A stretch of 64,000 bases of DNA from the NCBI RefSeq assembly GCF_025370255.1, contig NZ_JAMTCD010000001.1, positions 62,001 through 126,000 on the forward strand, in the 5' to 3' direction. Below are positions 1 to 9,795 of this stretch, one piece after another; the first letter of the stretch is position 1, and every line of letters begins with the position of its first letter. The stretch comes from Shewanella holmiensis (GTDB lineage: Bacteria > Pseudomonadota > Gammaproteobacteria > Enterobacterales > Shewanellaceae). A program made the position numbers and the translations under genes. The notes below the pieces were generated by a model that saw only the letters and a list, made by a program, of their open reading frames with translations, ran no database searches and was not told the DNA's origin.

Positions 1-187
1 TACCTTGTTCAGTAAGCGGCGTATTAAAACAGCGGTCGCGACCAAACTGCTCTTGTAAGCCTGAAGTTGCACGGAAAACACCGCCAAAATGGCCAACATC
101 TTCCCCGAAAACTACCATGCGCTCATCCGCTTTCATGGCAATTGATAACGCCTCATTGATGGCGTGTAACATATTCATTTGAGCCAC
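1..187 (-). CDS. bkdA2: Branched-chain 2-oxoacid dehydrogenase E1 beta subunit (partial, N-terminus only)
   Basis: This is the N-terminal part of the E1 beta subunit of the branched-chain 2-oxoacid dehydrogenase complex, which decarboxylates the keto acids of Val, Leu and Ile. The gene runs off the left edge. The reading begins [14 protein letters not shown] and contains [15 protein letters not shown], typical of E1 beta and PDH-beta-like proteins. The GTG at 187 is preferred because it lies three bases after the E1 alpha stop and has a GGGAG-type site upstream. An ATG at codon 4 (178) is the alternative. It is co-transcribed with the E1 alpha gene; the E2 gene would be expected outside the window. 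Confidence 0.9.
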   Translation of the reverse strand, partial: MAQMNMLHAINEALSIAMKADERMVVFGEDVGHFGGVFRATSGLQEQFGRDRCFNTPLTEQG

Positions 188-190
188 GGC

Positions 191-1369
191 TTATAATCTC
201 CCTGCACTTTTCGGATAGGCTTTAGGATACTTATTAATGTGTTCTTTTAAGTCTTTTAGCTGCTTTTTCAGCACTGCTGTTGGCTTGTCTAACACATCTT
301 CAATAATTTCATCCAATCGAGGCACAGGTAACTTTTCAGCGACTTTAACCGCAGCGAGAACTTCTTCACGATATTGTTCATGGGTTTTAACGTCGTCAGC
401 TTCGTTTAACCAACCTTTATTGATTAACCACAACTTGAAACGTTTTACCGGATCATGTTGCTGCCATTTAGCTTCTTCATCTTTAGAGCGGTAACCTGAA
501 GGATCGTCTGACGATGAATGCGCCCCTAAACGGTAAGTCATGGCTTCAATCAATACAGGGGCATTATTCTCTAAAGCATAAGCTCTGGCTTGCTGCGTAG
601 CGGCTAACACGGCCAGCATATCATTGCCGTCAACACGAATGGTGTGCATACCATAACCGACGCCACGACTGGCAATGCCATTACCCGCATATTGTTCTTC
701 AGTAGGCGTTGAAATGGCATAGCCATTATTTCGACAGAAGAAAATTACGGGCGCTTTAAGTACTGCGGCCATGTTCAAACCTGCATGAAAATCGCCTTCA
801 GAGGCTGCGCCTTCACCAAAATAACAAATGGTTACATTGCGCTCACCCTTGAGCTTTTGTCCATAAGCAACACCTGTAGCTTGAGGGATTTGCGTCGCAA
901 GAGGAGATGAAATTGTATGGTAATTTAGTGCTTTACTACCGTAATGGATAGGCATTTGACGACCTTTACCAAGATCTTTTTCATTACTGAACATCTGGTT
1001 CATAAACTGCTCAGTAGTAAAACCTCGGTAACGCAAAGCCGCATGTTCACGGTATTGCGCTAAAATCACATCACCTTTGTCCAATGCGGCAGTACTACCA
1101 ATAATGGCGGCTTCTTCACCGGTACAGGTCATATAAAAACTAATACGGCCCTGACGCTGTGCACCTAGCATCCGCTCATCTAATACTCGGGTAAATACGC
1201 AAGTGTCGTAAATTTTTGCGGCTAAGTCCTGGTCTATAACCGGTAAAACAGCATTTTCATACGTTGTACCGTCTGCCTGTAAAACCCGCAGAATTGGAAT
1301 GTGCAATGACGCCTTGTCAAGAAAGCTGACACGATGCACTGTTTCGTTGCTCAGTGTTGCGTTGCTCAT
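191..1369 (-). CDS. bkdA1: Branched-chain 2-oxoacid dehydrogenase E1 alpha subunit
   Basis: This is the alpha subunit of thiamine-diphosphate-dependent E1, acting with the beta subunit encoded three bases downstream. The 392-residue length is normal for the BCKDH alpha family. The ThDP-binding stretch is visible as GEGAASEGDFHAGLN followed about 20 residues later by CRNNGYAIS. The phosphorylation-loop region found in this family appears as RLGAHSSSDDPSGYR near residue 285. It is the first gene of a minus-strand operon. Its upstream region carries a TATAAT-like box and a perfect 14-bp palindrome, suggesting local regulation. PDH E1 alpha is the alternative, but the sequence pattern and the two-gene E1 layout favour the branched-chain enzyme. 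Confidence 0.92.
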   Translation of the reverse strand: MSNATLSNETVHRVSFLDKASLHIPILRVLQADGTTYENAVLPVIDQDLAAKIYDTCVFTRVLDERMLGAQRQGRISFYMTCTGEEAAIIGSTAALDKGDVILAQYREHAALRYRGFTTEQFMNQMFSNEKDLGKGRQMPIHYGSKALNYHTISSPLATQIPQATGVAYGQKLKGERNVTICYFGEGAASEGDFHAGLNMAAVLKAPVIFFCRNNGYAISTPTEEQYAGNGIASRGVGYGMHTIRVDGNDMLAVLAATQQARAYALENNAPVLIEAMTYRLGAHSSSDDPSGYRSKDEEAKWQQHDPVKRFKLWLINKGWLNEADDVKTHEQYREEVLAAVKVAEKLPVPRLDEIIEDVLDKPTAVLKKQLKDLKEHINKYPKAYPKSAGRL

Positions 1370-1437
1370 AATGTGCTCTTGTTCTTGTGAAGTGCCACCT
1401 CAAGGGTAGCAGTCTAATTATAATTCGCCGACAAACA

Positions 1438-1451
1438 TTACGTTAACGTAA
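1438..1451. promoter_or_regulatory. 14-bp perfect palindrome in the bkd promoter (LiuR-like candidate operator)
   Basis: TTACGTTAACGTAA is a perfect palindrome about 70 bp upstream of bkdA1. On the minus strand it sits just before a TATAAT-like hexamer (complement of 1417-1422), so it overlaps the -35 position. From memory it resembles the motif of LiuR, a MerR-family regulator of branched-chain amino acid catabolism in Shewanella. That identity is inference. Confidence 0.5.
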
Positions 1452-1536
1452 ACTTCCATACAATAGTTTACTGGACAGCGTTATCAAATCTTAGTCGACA
1501 AGCTTGTATATTTTGCTTTACGCCTTGCTAAACCGC

Positions 1537-2580
1537 CTACTGTACATCTTCATCAGGTGCAGGAACTAAACACAACACAGTGCGCTGACCTACCGGTACC
1601 TTAGCATTAGGGAACACAATTGCTTCAACCTGATGCTCGACCTTAATCTGTTGACCCGCTTCAGTGGCTAATGGCTCACCTTGCTTGAATTGGCTAAAGT
1701 TAGGTGCATCATTGGCAAAACTAAATGCAAAGTCTTCGGCAGTTTTATTTATAGAACGTGACACTTTATATAAATTCAATTGCGAAGATTGATAAGGTGC
1801 AACGGCCAGGACCTCTTCAGTGATCAGGTTTGTGAGCATACGTTTTGTGTCTTCAAAACGGCTCATATCATTTTCACCAAATGGCATGACTTTGCCTAAC
1901 TCAACCGTGAAGGCATCGGCTTTGAATTGCTCTGATGAATAATAGCTGAATGTGGTAGTCGGTTCATGGTGGAATAAAATGGTATCTACGCCACATGCGG
2001 CTAAAAACATCATTTGTTCGCCACTATAACTTCTGCCTGGACGATAAGGATAAATTGCAAACTTTTCATGTTTAGACGCTCGGATTGCGGTATGTAAATC
2101 ATAATGAATCCGCTGAGCACCTGCCTGGCCTTGATTGAAAAAATCTGCCACATACAGTTCTAACGCTTTTGCTCTTACTCGTTCAGCATTGACTAAACCT
2201 TGTCCATTAGAGTGAGCACCACTGAATAAACGGTTCATGTTTTCTTCAAGAAAACGGGTCTTATTTAATATGGCTGGCGGATTACCAATCAGAAACAACA
2301 CGCGGTGTTGGGTAATCAGGGTTTCGCTGAGTAACGATTTGATTAATTGGTTACAAATTTCGATTGGCGCGGTTTCATTGCCGTGGATCGCACATGAAAG
2401 CACAATATCTTTAGGCGCTTTGGCTGCTGTTTTTAATGGCGTGAAAACAATCACTCCAGTATCAAGTATGTCAACTTGAGTATGATTTCCTAAATGAAAG
2501 TGATATTGCTGTGGCAGAGAAAGCGGGCTTTCTAAAGTAAAAGCTAAAAAATCTCGGGTTTCCATAAGCGGTGAAGTCAA
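1537..2580 (-). CDS. astE: Succinylglutamate desuccinylase
   Basis: AstE hydrolyses N2-succinylglutamate to glutamate and succinate, the last step of the arginine succinyltransferase pathway. The 347-residue protein has the zinc-carboxypeptidase-like motif [13 protein letters not shown] (H and E as zinc ligands) and a downstream YDLHTAIR histidine motif. The start is a TTG at 2580 with AGGAG seven bases upstream. The N-terminus [14 protein letters not shown] matches, position for position, the length I remember for Shewanella AstE, so the internal ATG (2565) is less likely. The other ast genes are not nearby, so the gene is separated from the rest of its pathway. Confidence 0.93.
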   Translation of the reverse strand: MTSPLMETRDFLAFTLESPLSLPQQYHFHLGNHTQVDILDTGVIVFTPLKTAAKAPKDIVLSCAIHGNETAPIEICNQLIKSLLSETLITQHRVLFLIGNPPAILNKTRFLEENMNRLFSGAHSNGQGLVNAERVRAKALELYVADFFNQGQAGAQRIHYDLHTAIRASKHEKFAIYPYRPGRSYSGEQMMFLAACGVDTILFHHEPTTTFSYYSSEQFKADAFTVELGKVMPFGENDMSRFEDTKRMLTNLITEEVLAVAPYQSSQLNLYKVSRSINKTAEDFAFSFANDAPNFSQFKQGEPLATEAGQQIKVEHQVEAIVFPNAKVPVGQRTVLCLVPAPDEDVQ

Positions 2581-2770
2581 TTTACGCTCCTTGCTGTTGT
2601 TATTATTTGGGGTATTTGCTTGTTTTTCCTTAGGTGAATTCTATCACATACGCAAACAAATTAAATTGATCCCCTAAAAAGTCCTTTTGGTAAGATTCAA
2701 CGCTTGCATATATTGTCAAACTTAATCACAATTACGGCCATCTAGACTTCTATAATGTAAAAGGTGTGTC

Positions 2771-3250
2771 ATGGCGTTAGCAACATTTGGTGCAGGTTGT
2801 TTCTGGGGTGTCGAATATTTCTTCCGTGAAATAAATGGCGTGAATAACGCAACATGTGGCTATATGGGCGGAAAAGATAGCGCAACCACTTACAAAGAAG
2901 TGAAGTCAGGTACTACTGGCCATGCCGAAGTTGTCCAAGTAGAGTTTGATGAAAACGTTGTCAGCTATGATGATCTTTTGGATGTTTTTTGGAAAAATCA
3001 CAATCCAACACAGCTAAACATGCAAGGTGGCGATATTGGCACTCAATATCGGAGTACTATTTTCTTCCATGACAAGCAACAAAAAGCTCAGGCTGAAGCA
3101 TCCAAGCTCGCGTTTGCCAGAAGCGGTCGATGGGGAACGCGTCATATTGTCACTGAAATAGTGCCTTTACAAACCTTCCACATCGCTGAAGACTATCATC
3201 AGAACTATCTTGAGAAAAATAATCTGCCTTCTTGTCACCTTACTTATTAA
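2771..3250 (+). CDS. msrA: Peptide methionine (S)-S-oxide reductase
   Basis: MsrA reduces the S-epimer of methionine sulfoxide in proteins. The 159-residue protein starts MALATFGAGCFWG and carries the catalytic GCFWG motif with Cys10, then the family CGYMGG and TGHAEVVQVEFD stretches and a C-terminal NLPSCHLTY. It is a compact MsrA without a signal peptide, so it should be cytoplasmic. It sits alone between astE (divergent) and trxB (same strand). TrxB and thioredoxin supply electrons to MsrA in known systems, so the neighbourhood makes functional sense, but a hairpin and a separate ribosome binding site lie between the two genes. Confidence 0.95.
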   Translation: MALATFGAGCFWGVEYFFREINGVNNATCGYMGGKDSATTYKEVKSGTTGHAEVVQVEFDENVVSYDDLLDVFWKNHNPTQLNMQGGDIGTQYRSTIFFHDKQQKAQAEASKLAFARSGRWGTRHIVTEIVPLQTFHIAEDYHQNYLEKNNLPSCHLTY

Positions 3251-3258
3251 ATCTGTGG

Positions 3259-3293
3259 TGGTGTCAGAAATATTTTTCGACTGACACCATTTA
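3259..3293 (+). terminator. Stem-loop after msrA
   Basis: TGGTGTCAG and CTGACACCA form a perfect 9-bp stem around a 13-base loop shortly after the msrA stop. The following T-run is weak, so termination is likely but not certain. Confidence 0.5.
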
Positions 3294-3357
3294 TTGACAC
3301 ACTAGATTAGCCCAATCGGTTATCAATCTTGCTTGTGCCCTTTACCCGCTTTGGTAA

Positions 3358-4362
<1,005 letters not shown>

Positions 4363-4383
4363 TTTAAATTACATTTGCTAATT

Positions 4384-4415
4384 AAAATGCCAATCCATTG
4401 ATTGGCATTTTTTTT
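4384..4415 (+). terminator. Rho-independent terminator of trxB
   Basis: AAAATGCCAATC and GATTGGCATTTT form a 12-bp stem with a CATT loop, followed by a run of T. Confidence 0.9.
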
Positions 4416-4431
4416 AAATAACAATCGAAAT

Positions 4432-4458
4432 ACTCAACACACTCAACACACTCAACAC
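4432..4458. repeat. Three perfect tandem copies of a 9-bp unit
   Basis: ACTCAACAC is repeated three times without a mismatch in the gap between trxB and the GNAT gene. It is non-coding and may be a simple variable-number repeat. Confidence 0.9.
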
Positions 4459-4543
4459 AGGTTAATTAGTCTAAAAATGTCGCTTTAACGCACAATGAAA
4501 ATGTATTAAACAAACCCAATAGCAATATTTAGTCTGCTTAAAA

Positions 4544-5113
4544 TCAAACTTTAAGCTGGTAAAACACGACTTGCTGGTTGTCTGGTACGTCTGGATGTGG
4601 TGCTTTTTTCATAAATGACATTCCCAATTTAGTCATAATGTTAATTGAGCCTACATTGTCTTCGTCAGCAATGGCACTTAACGCACTCACTTCTGGATGA
4701 CTTGCGACAAAATCTGCAATCGCTTTAGCAGCTTCAGTCCCAATCCCCTGCCCCCAAGCTATTTTCTTAAAGCGCCAACCTAACTCAATATCATTAACAA
4801 GAGGAGTATCAGTAAAAAACAACATCGGTCGCACTAAAATCCAACCAAGATATTCTCCCGCTAATGTTTCCGGGATCTCTTTAACGGCTTTAGCATACAC
4901 CTTCCATAAGCCATATCCCTTAAGCGGATCATGATAACGTTTTAGACGGGGCATGAAATATTGCTCAATTTGTTCCATGGTGGTTTTATGGCCGCCGTTG
5001 ATGAAACGCATCACGGCTTCATCCTGATCAAGCTCGAACAGCAAAGCTTGTTCATCAAGTGTCATTTGTGTCAGCTGTAGCCGAGTTGTTTCTATGATGC
5101 GAGGCTCTGCCAT
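4544..5113 (-). CDS. GNAT family N-acetyltransferase (RimJ/RimL-like)
   Basis: The protein begins MAEPRIIETTRLQLTQM, the usual entry of RimJ/RimL-type GNAT enzymes. It contains WGQGIGTEAAKAI, the acetyl-CoA pyrophosphate-binding R/Q-x-x-G-x-G/A region, and an NVGSINIMTKLGMSF C-terminal motif typical of the fold. Start 5113 is chosen because AGGAT lies about nine bases upstream; the open frame extends 26 codons further to 5191 but without family sequence. The length of 189 residues is normal. The substrate cannot be told from sequence. Confidence 0.85.
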   Translation of the reverse strand: MAEPRIIETTRLQLTQMTLDEQALLFELDQDEAVMRFINGGHKTTMEQIEQYFMPRLKRYHDPLKGYGLWKVYAKAVKEIPETLAGEYLGWILVRPMLFFTDTPLVNDIELGWRFKKIAWGQGIGTEAAKAIADFVASHPEVSALSAIADEDNVGSINIMTKLGMSFMKKAPHPDVPDNQQVVFYQLKV

Positions 5114-5319
5114 AGTTGCTAATCCTAGTGTTGATGATCTTCTACTTCGTAAGCACAGTATAAATGTAAATACTTTGCATACCTTTGACACACAAGTTTA
5201 CACATTGAAATAACACCAAAACAACATTTAGATTAATATAAGCTTAAATTACGCCATGGTTGGATGACATCTCATGGCAAAAATAATTGCTAACACAAAG
5301 ATAAATAAGAGGAAGTGTC

Positions 5320-6516
5320 GTGGCGACGAGAAAACAAATCATATTACCCATAGTCGTTTTAGGACTAGGCGTTGGTGCATTAGTCGGTATATCGGCATTA
5401 AAAAAGCCTCCTGAAGAAAAGCCTGCATTAGATAGCACTCCATTAGTCTCAGTTGAAGTCATTGAATACCAACCGATGACATTCAGTGTATCCTCTTATG
5501 GTGTAGTGCAGCCCAAATACAATACCGACCTGGTGTCACAAGTGAATGGTGAAATTACCTATTTATCAGATACCTTTGTTAAAGGTGGTTTTGTGAAGGC
5601 TGGTGAAATACTGGCTAAAATTGATGCTAGTGATTACGAGTCAGACCTTCTTGATGCCCAAGCCAGTATTGCTTCTGCCCAAGCATCATTAGTGCAAGAG
5701 CGCGCAAATGCTAAAGTGGCAGAAAAAGAATGGGCTGAAATCAGTAACGGTACCCCTACCGCTTTAAGTTTACGTAAGCCACAGTTAGCCCAAGAAATCG
5801 CTCGCCTCAAAAGTGCTGAAGCAGGACTTCACCGCGCTGAAAGAAACCTTGAAAGAACCATTATCCGCGCGCCCTACGATTCATTAGTCTCTAGCCGAGA
5901 AGTTGGTTTAGGTTCATACGTTAGCAAAGGATCACCTATTGGTGGACTATTAAGTACTGATGTCGCCGAAGTTCGTCTGCCTTTAGCCGATAAAGAAATT
6001 CAATATTTAGACTCCAAAGGCTTAAATGCAACTGTTGCCTTAGTGGGTAGCTTTGCCGGGAACAAGCAAGTATGGCAAGGCAAGATTGTTCGCAGTGAAG
6101 GTGTGGTTGATAGTAAAAGCCGGATGACCTATTTAGTGGCAGAAGTGATTGACCCATATGGTTTGAAATCAGATCAGCGCGAGCTACGCTTTGGTACTTA
6201 TGTAACGGCAAACATTAACGGAGCCAACGCTGGCGAAGTTGCCATTGTTCCACGACACCTCATTGTTAATGGCCAAGTGGCCATCATGGATAATGAACAA
6301 AAATTACGTTACAAAGACGTCACTATGTTACGCCAAGAAGGCTCAAAAGTTGTGATATCTGAAGGACTTGAAGACGGTATGCAACTTATCACATCCGCAC
6401 TCGACTATCCTGTCGAAGGTATGAAACTTGCTCTTCCTGCGGATAAGTTACTTCAAAAAGAACCGCAAACCGACAGCGAATCGCAGACAGAACTCGCTAT
6501 GGGTGATGAGGAGTAA
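5320..6516 (+). CDS. RND efflux periplasmic adaptor (membrane fusion protein)
   Basis: This is the periplasmic adaptor that links an inner-membrane RND pump to an outer-membrane channel. It starts at a GTG with AGAGGAAG upstream and has one N-terminal membrane anchor (residues about 6-28), then lipoyl-like, alpha-hairpin and beta-barrel regions (IRAPYDSLVSSREVGLGSYV is the second lipoyl half). The adaptor stop is two bases before the pump start, so the pair is translationally linked. No outer-membrane TolC-type gene is present, so a shared TolC is the likely partner. Substrates are unknown. Confidence 0.9.
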   Translation: MATRKQIILPIVVLGLGVGALVGISALKKPPEEKPALDSTPLVSVEVIEYQPMTFSVSSYGVVQPKYNTDLVSQVNGEITYLSDTFVKGGFVKAGEILAKIDASDYESDLLDAQASIASAQASLVQERANAKVAEKEWAEISNGTPTALSLRKPQLAQEIARLKSAEAGLHRAERNLERTIIRAPYDSLVSSREVGLGSYVSKGSPIGGLLSTDVAEVRLPLADKEIQYLDSKGLNATVALVGSFAGNKQVWQGKIVRSEGVVDSKSRMTYLVAEVIDPYGLKSDQRELRFGTYVTANINGANAGEVAIVPRHLIVNGQVAIMDNEQKLRYKDVTMLRQEGSKVVISEGLEDGMQLITSALDYPVEGMKLALPADKLLQKEPQTDSESQTELAMGDEE

Positions 6517-6518
6517 TC

Positions 6519-9500
6519 ATGGAAGATACAAATAAGGGATTGATTGCCTGGTTTGCACGTAACTCAGTTGCTGCTAACTTATTAATGATCATCATTTTAC
6601 TGGGTGGGCTATTAACCGCAAACTCCATTAGAAAACAGTTTTTCCCCGCGGTAGAAATAAACTGGATTGAATTTAGTGCAGTGTATTCAGGTACTGCGCC
6701 GCAAGAAGTAGAAGAAGGTATTACGGTTAAAATTGAGCAAGCACTTGAGCGTGTTCAAGGGTTAAAGCGAATTATTACTTACTCTAATCGCAATATGGCT
6801 AATGGTTATTTTCAAATTGAAGACGAATATGACCCACAAGTCGTTTTGGAAGAGGTTAAATCCGAAATTGATTCTATTTCAACCTTTCCTGCTGGAATGG
6901 AACCACCAAAAGTTGAGCGCATAAAAATTCGTCAAGAAGTCATGTATTTAAGTTTATATGGTGACTTATCACAACGTCAGTTAAAAGACTTAGGTGAGCG
7001 TATTCATGATGAAATGATGCAGCTGCCAGGAGTTAATATTACCGAGTATTACGGCGGTTTAGCTTATGAAATCAGCGTAGAAGTTAGTAAAGATCGCTTA
7101 CGTGAATTTGGCTTAACCTTTAATGATGTGGCAGAAGCGGTTCGCGGGTATTCCCGCAACATGTCAGCAGGCCAGATAAAAGCAGAGAACGGCTATATCA
7201 ACCTCAGGGTAGAAAACCAAGCTTATGTCGGTTATGAATTTGAAGATTTACCTTTATTAACCCTTGAGGATGGCACCACAATTCTCGTTGGCGATATTGC
7301 CACTGTCACTGATGGCTTTGAAGACGGTATCCAATATTCAAAATTTAATGGTAAAAACTCAGTCACATTCTTTATTGGTGCGGCACGCAACCAAAGTATT
7401 ACTGATGTGGCTAAAACAATTCGCGATTATGTAGATAAAAAACAAAAAGTATTGCCTCAAGGTGTTCAACTTGAACCCTGGGTTGATATGACCTATTACC
7501 TTGAAGGCCGTTTAGATTTAATGCTTGATAGCATGAAGTCTGGTGCAGTCTTAGTATTTTTAATGCTTGCGCTGTTTCTTCGGGTTCGCTTAGCTTTCTG
7601 GGTAATGATGGGCTTACCAGTATGTTTTCTTGGTACCCTGCTGTTCATGCCGTTATCGTTCATCGATGTCACCATTAACGTGATCAGCTTATTCGCTTTC
7701 ATTCTGGTATTGGGTATCGTTGTTGATGATGCCATTGTGATGGGCGAAAGCGCGCATACTGAAAGCCAAGAGCATGGACAAAGCGTTGAAAGCGTTATTA
7801 GAGGTGTACAAAAAGTGGCGATGCCAGCAACATTTGGCGTATTAACCACCATTGCGGCTTTCCTACCTATTACCTTAGACGATGGCCCGTCAAGCGCATT
7901 TGGTCAAGCCATTGGTTTTGTCGTTATTTTGTGTTTAGTTTTCTCACTTATCGAATCTAAATTGATCCTGCCTGCCCATTTAGCCCACATGAAACGCCCA
8001 AAGGTTGTTCAACCTGGATCTAAAAATCCGCTCGATTGGTTACGTAATGGGGTTAATTTTGTTCAAGCGCGTGTTGATAAAGGCTTGAGTTGGTTTATAG
8101 AAAATATATACCGCCCTAGCTTACAACTAGCCGTTAAATACCGCTATACCGTGATAATGCTATTTATAAGCTTCATTTTAATCTGTGCAGGGCTTTATGC
8201 TGGTGGACTGGTACGATTTATTGGCCAACCAAAAATTCCCCATGATTTTCCACGTGTTAAAATTGAAATGAACGTCGATGCATCTGAAAAGTCAACTCTT
8301 GAAGCGGCATTAGCTATCGAAGCGACCTTATATAGCGTTGACAAAGAACTGGTTGAAAAATATGGCCAAGGTATGATCTCTGAAATGCAAGTCGACCTGC
8401 GAGGCCGCACCAGCGCAGAGGTAATGACCAAGTTAGTTGACCCAGAGTTACGGCCGATGAATACCTTCGAGGTTGCTGAGTTATGGCGTCAAAAGATGCC
8501 ACAAATTCCTGGGGTTAAATCTTTCACTATTCAAGACAGTTTATTTGGTGGTGGCCTTGAAGACGGTGACATTAGTTTCCGTTTGGAAGGTAAAGATGAA
8601 ACACAATTAGTGGCAGCGTCATTAGCTTTGAAAGAAAAGCTAAACTCACTCAAAGGTGTCAGCGATGTTAATGATAGTCGCCAATCCAGTGCTAAAGAAG
8701 TGCAGTTCCAACTTAAGCCGTTAGCACACAGTTTAGGGCTGACTTTAGCCAACATTGCAGGGCAAGTGGGTAATAGTTTTTATGGATTAGAAGCACAGCG
8801 TATTATCCGTAACGGTGAAGAAATCAAAGTGATGTTGCGCTACCCTGAAGAGCAACGTAACTCGATTGCCTTAGTTCAAGATGTGTTGATAAAAACCAGC
8901 CAAGGTGCTGAACTGCCTTTATCTGAAGTAGCTGAAATATCAGTCGTTCAAGGGGTAAACAGTATTCGCCGCGAAAATGGCAATCGTACCATCAATGTTT
9001 GGGCATCCGTTGATGCAGATCAAGCGGAGCCATTTAAGCTTGCTAAAGATATCCGCGACAATTTTATGCCAGAATTGTTGGCTAAATACCCTAGGGTGCG
9101 TAGTGAAGTATCTGGCAGTATTCAGGAGCAGTTAGACAGTGCTGACACGCAAATGCGAGATTTTATTATCTCGCTACTTGTGATATACAGCCTGCTGGCG
9201 ATTCCGTTGAAATCATACCTTCAACCAATAATGATCATGTCGGTGATCCCTTTCGGTGTCATTGGCTCAGTTCTTGGTCATATCTTGTTAGGTATTGATT
9301 TAAGCGCATTATCAATGTTCGGTATCATTGCCGCAGCAGGTGTGGTGGTAAACGATAGCCTAGTGATGGTGGATTATGTCAATAAATCACGCTTACAAGG
9401 TGTGGCGATAAAAGAAGCTGTGTTAAATGCTGGTTGCCGTCGTTTTCGAGCGATTATGTTGACATCGTTAACGACCTTTATCGGACTTGTACCCATTATG

Positions 9501-9689
9501 GCCGAAACCAGCATGCAGGCTCAAATGGTTATTCCTATGGCGGTTTCGCTTGCTTTTGGTGTGTTGTTTGCAACCGTAGTCACGTTATGCCTTATCCCCT
9601 GTTTGTACATTGCCATTGAGGATAGCAAAACCATGATGCGTAAAATGATTGCGATATACATTCCAGAAAAAGCGCATCCTGCAACCTGA
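6519..9689 (+). CDS. RND family efflux permease (AcrB/HAE-like)
   Basis: This 1056-residue inner-membrane pump has the AcrB/MMPL layout: a transmembrane helix at residues about 20-37, a periplasmic porter half, a helix bundle from about 340, a second porter half and a second bundle from about 880. The proton-relay motif is visible as GIVVDDAIVMGE, and the matching second-half helix as GVVVNDSLVMVDYVNKSR. It forms an operon with the adaptor upstream, with a GAGGAG site overlapping the adaptor stop. The family resembles uncharacterised Shewanella/Vibrio pumps of the VexB or Vmex kind rather than AcrB itself. A hairpin follows. Confidence 0.93.
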   Translation: MEDTNKGLIAWFARNSVAANLLMIIILLGGLLTANSIRKQFFPAVEINWIEFSAVYSGTAPQEVEEGITVKIEQALERVQGLKRIITYSNRNMANGYFQIEDEYDPQVVLEEVKSEIDSISTFPAGMEPPKVERIKIRQEVMYLSLYGDLSQRQLKDLGERIHDEMMQLPGVNITEYYGGLAYEISVEVSKDRLREFGLTFNDVAEAVRGYSRNMSAGQIKAENGYINLRVENQAYVGYEFEDLPLLTLEDGTTILVGDIATVTDGFEDGIQYSKFNGKNSVTFFIGAARNQSITDVAKTIRDYVDKKQKVLPQGVQLEPWVDMTYYLEGRLDLMLDSMKSGAVLVFLMLALFLRVRLAFWVMMGLPVCFLGTLLFMPLSFIDVTINVISLFAFILVLGIVVDDAIVMGESAHTESQEHGQSVESVIRGVQKVAMPATFGVLTTIAAFLPITLDDGPSSAFGQAIGFVVILCLVFSLIESKLILPAHLAHMKRPKVVQPGSKNPLDWLRNGVNFVQARVDKGLSWFIENIYRPSLQLAVKYRYTVIMLFISFILICAGLYAGGLVRFIGQPKIPHDFPRVKIEMNVDASEKSTLEAALAIEATLYSVDKELVEKYGQGMISEMQVDLRGRTSAEVMTKLVDPELRPMNTFEVAELWRQKMPQIPGVKSFTIQDSLFGGGLEDGDISFRLEGKDETQLVAASLALKEKLNSLKGVSDVNDSRQSSAKEVQFQLKPLAHSLGLTLANIAGQVGNSFYGLEAQRIIRNGEEIKVMLRYPEEQRNSIALVQDVLIKTSQGAELPLSEVAEISVVQGVNSIRRENGNRTINVWASVDADQAEPFKLAKDIRDNFMPELLAKYPRVRSEVSGSIQEQLDSADTQMRDFIISLLVIYSLLAIPLKSYLQPIMIMSVIPFGVIGSVLGHILLGIDLSALSMFGIIAAAGVVVNDSLVMVDYVNKSRLQGVAIKEAVLNAGCRRFRAIMLTSLTTFIGLVPIMAETSMQAQMVIPMAVSLAFGVLFATVVTLCLIPCLYIAIEDSKTMMRKMIAIYIPEKAHPAT

Positions 9690-9722
9690 TATATGGGTTA
9701 ATCAACGCAAAACTTTCAATAC

Positions 9723-9750
9723 AAATGCCAGCAAATGCTGGCATTTCTTA
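9723..9750 (+). terminator. Stem-loop after the RND operon
   Basis: AAATGCCAGC and GCTGGCATTT make a 10-bp perfect stem with an AAAT loop. The trailing T-run is short. It also lies downstream of the convergent HlyD-like gene and may serve both. Confidence 0.7.
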
Positions 9751-9795
9751 TGTTTGAATCTACATAACCTGAGGTCTGGTTATATAACGTTCACT

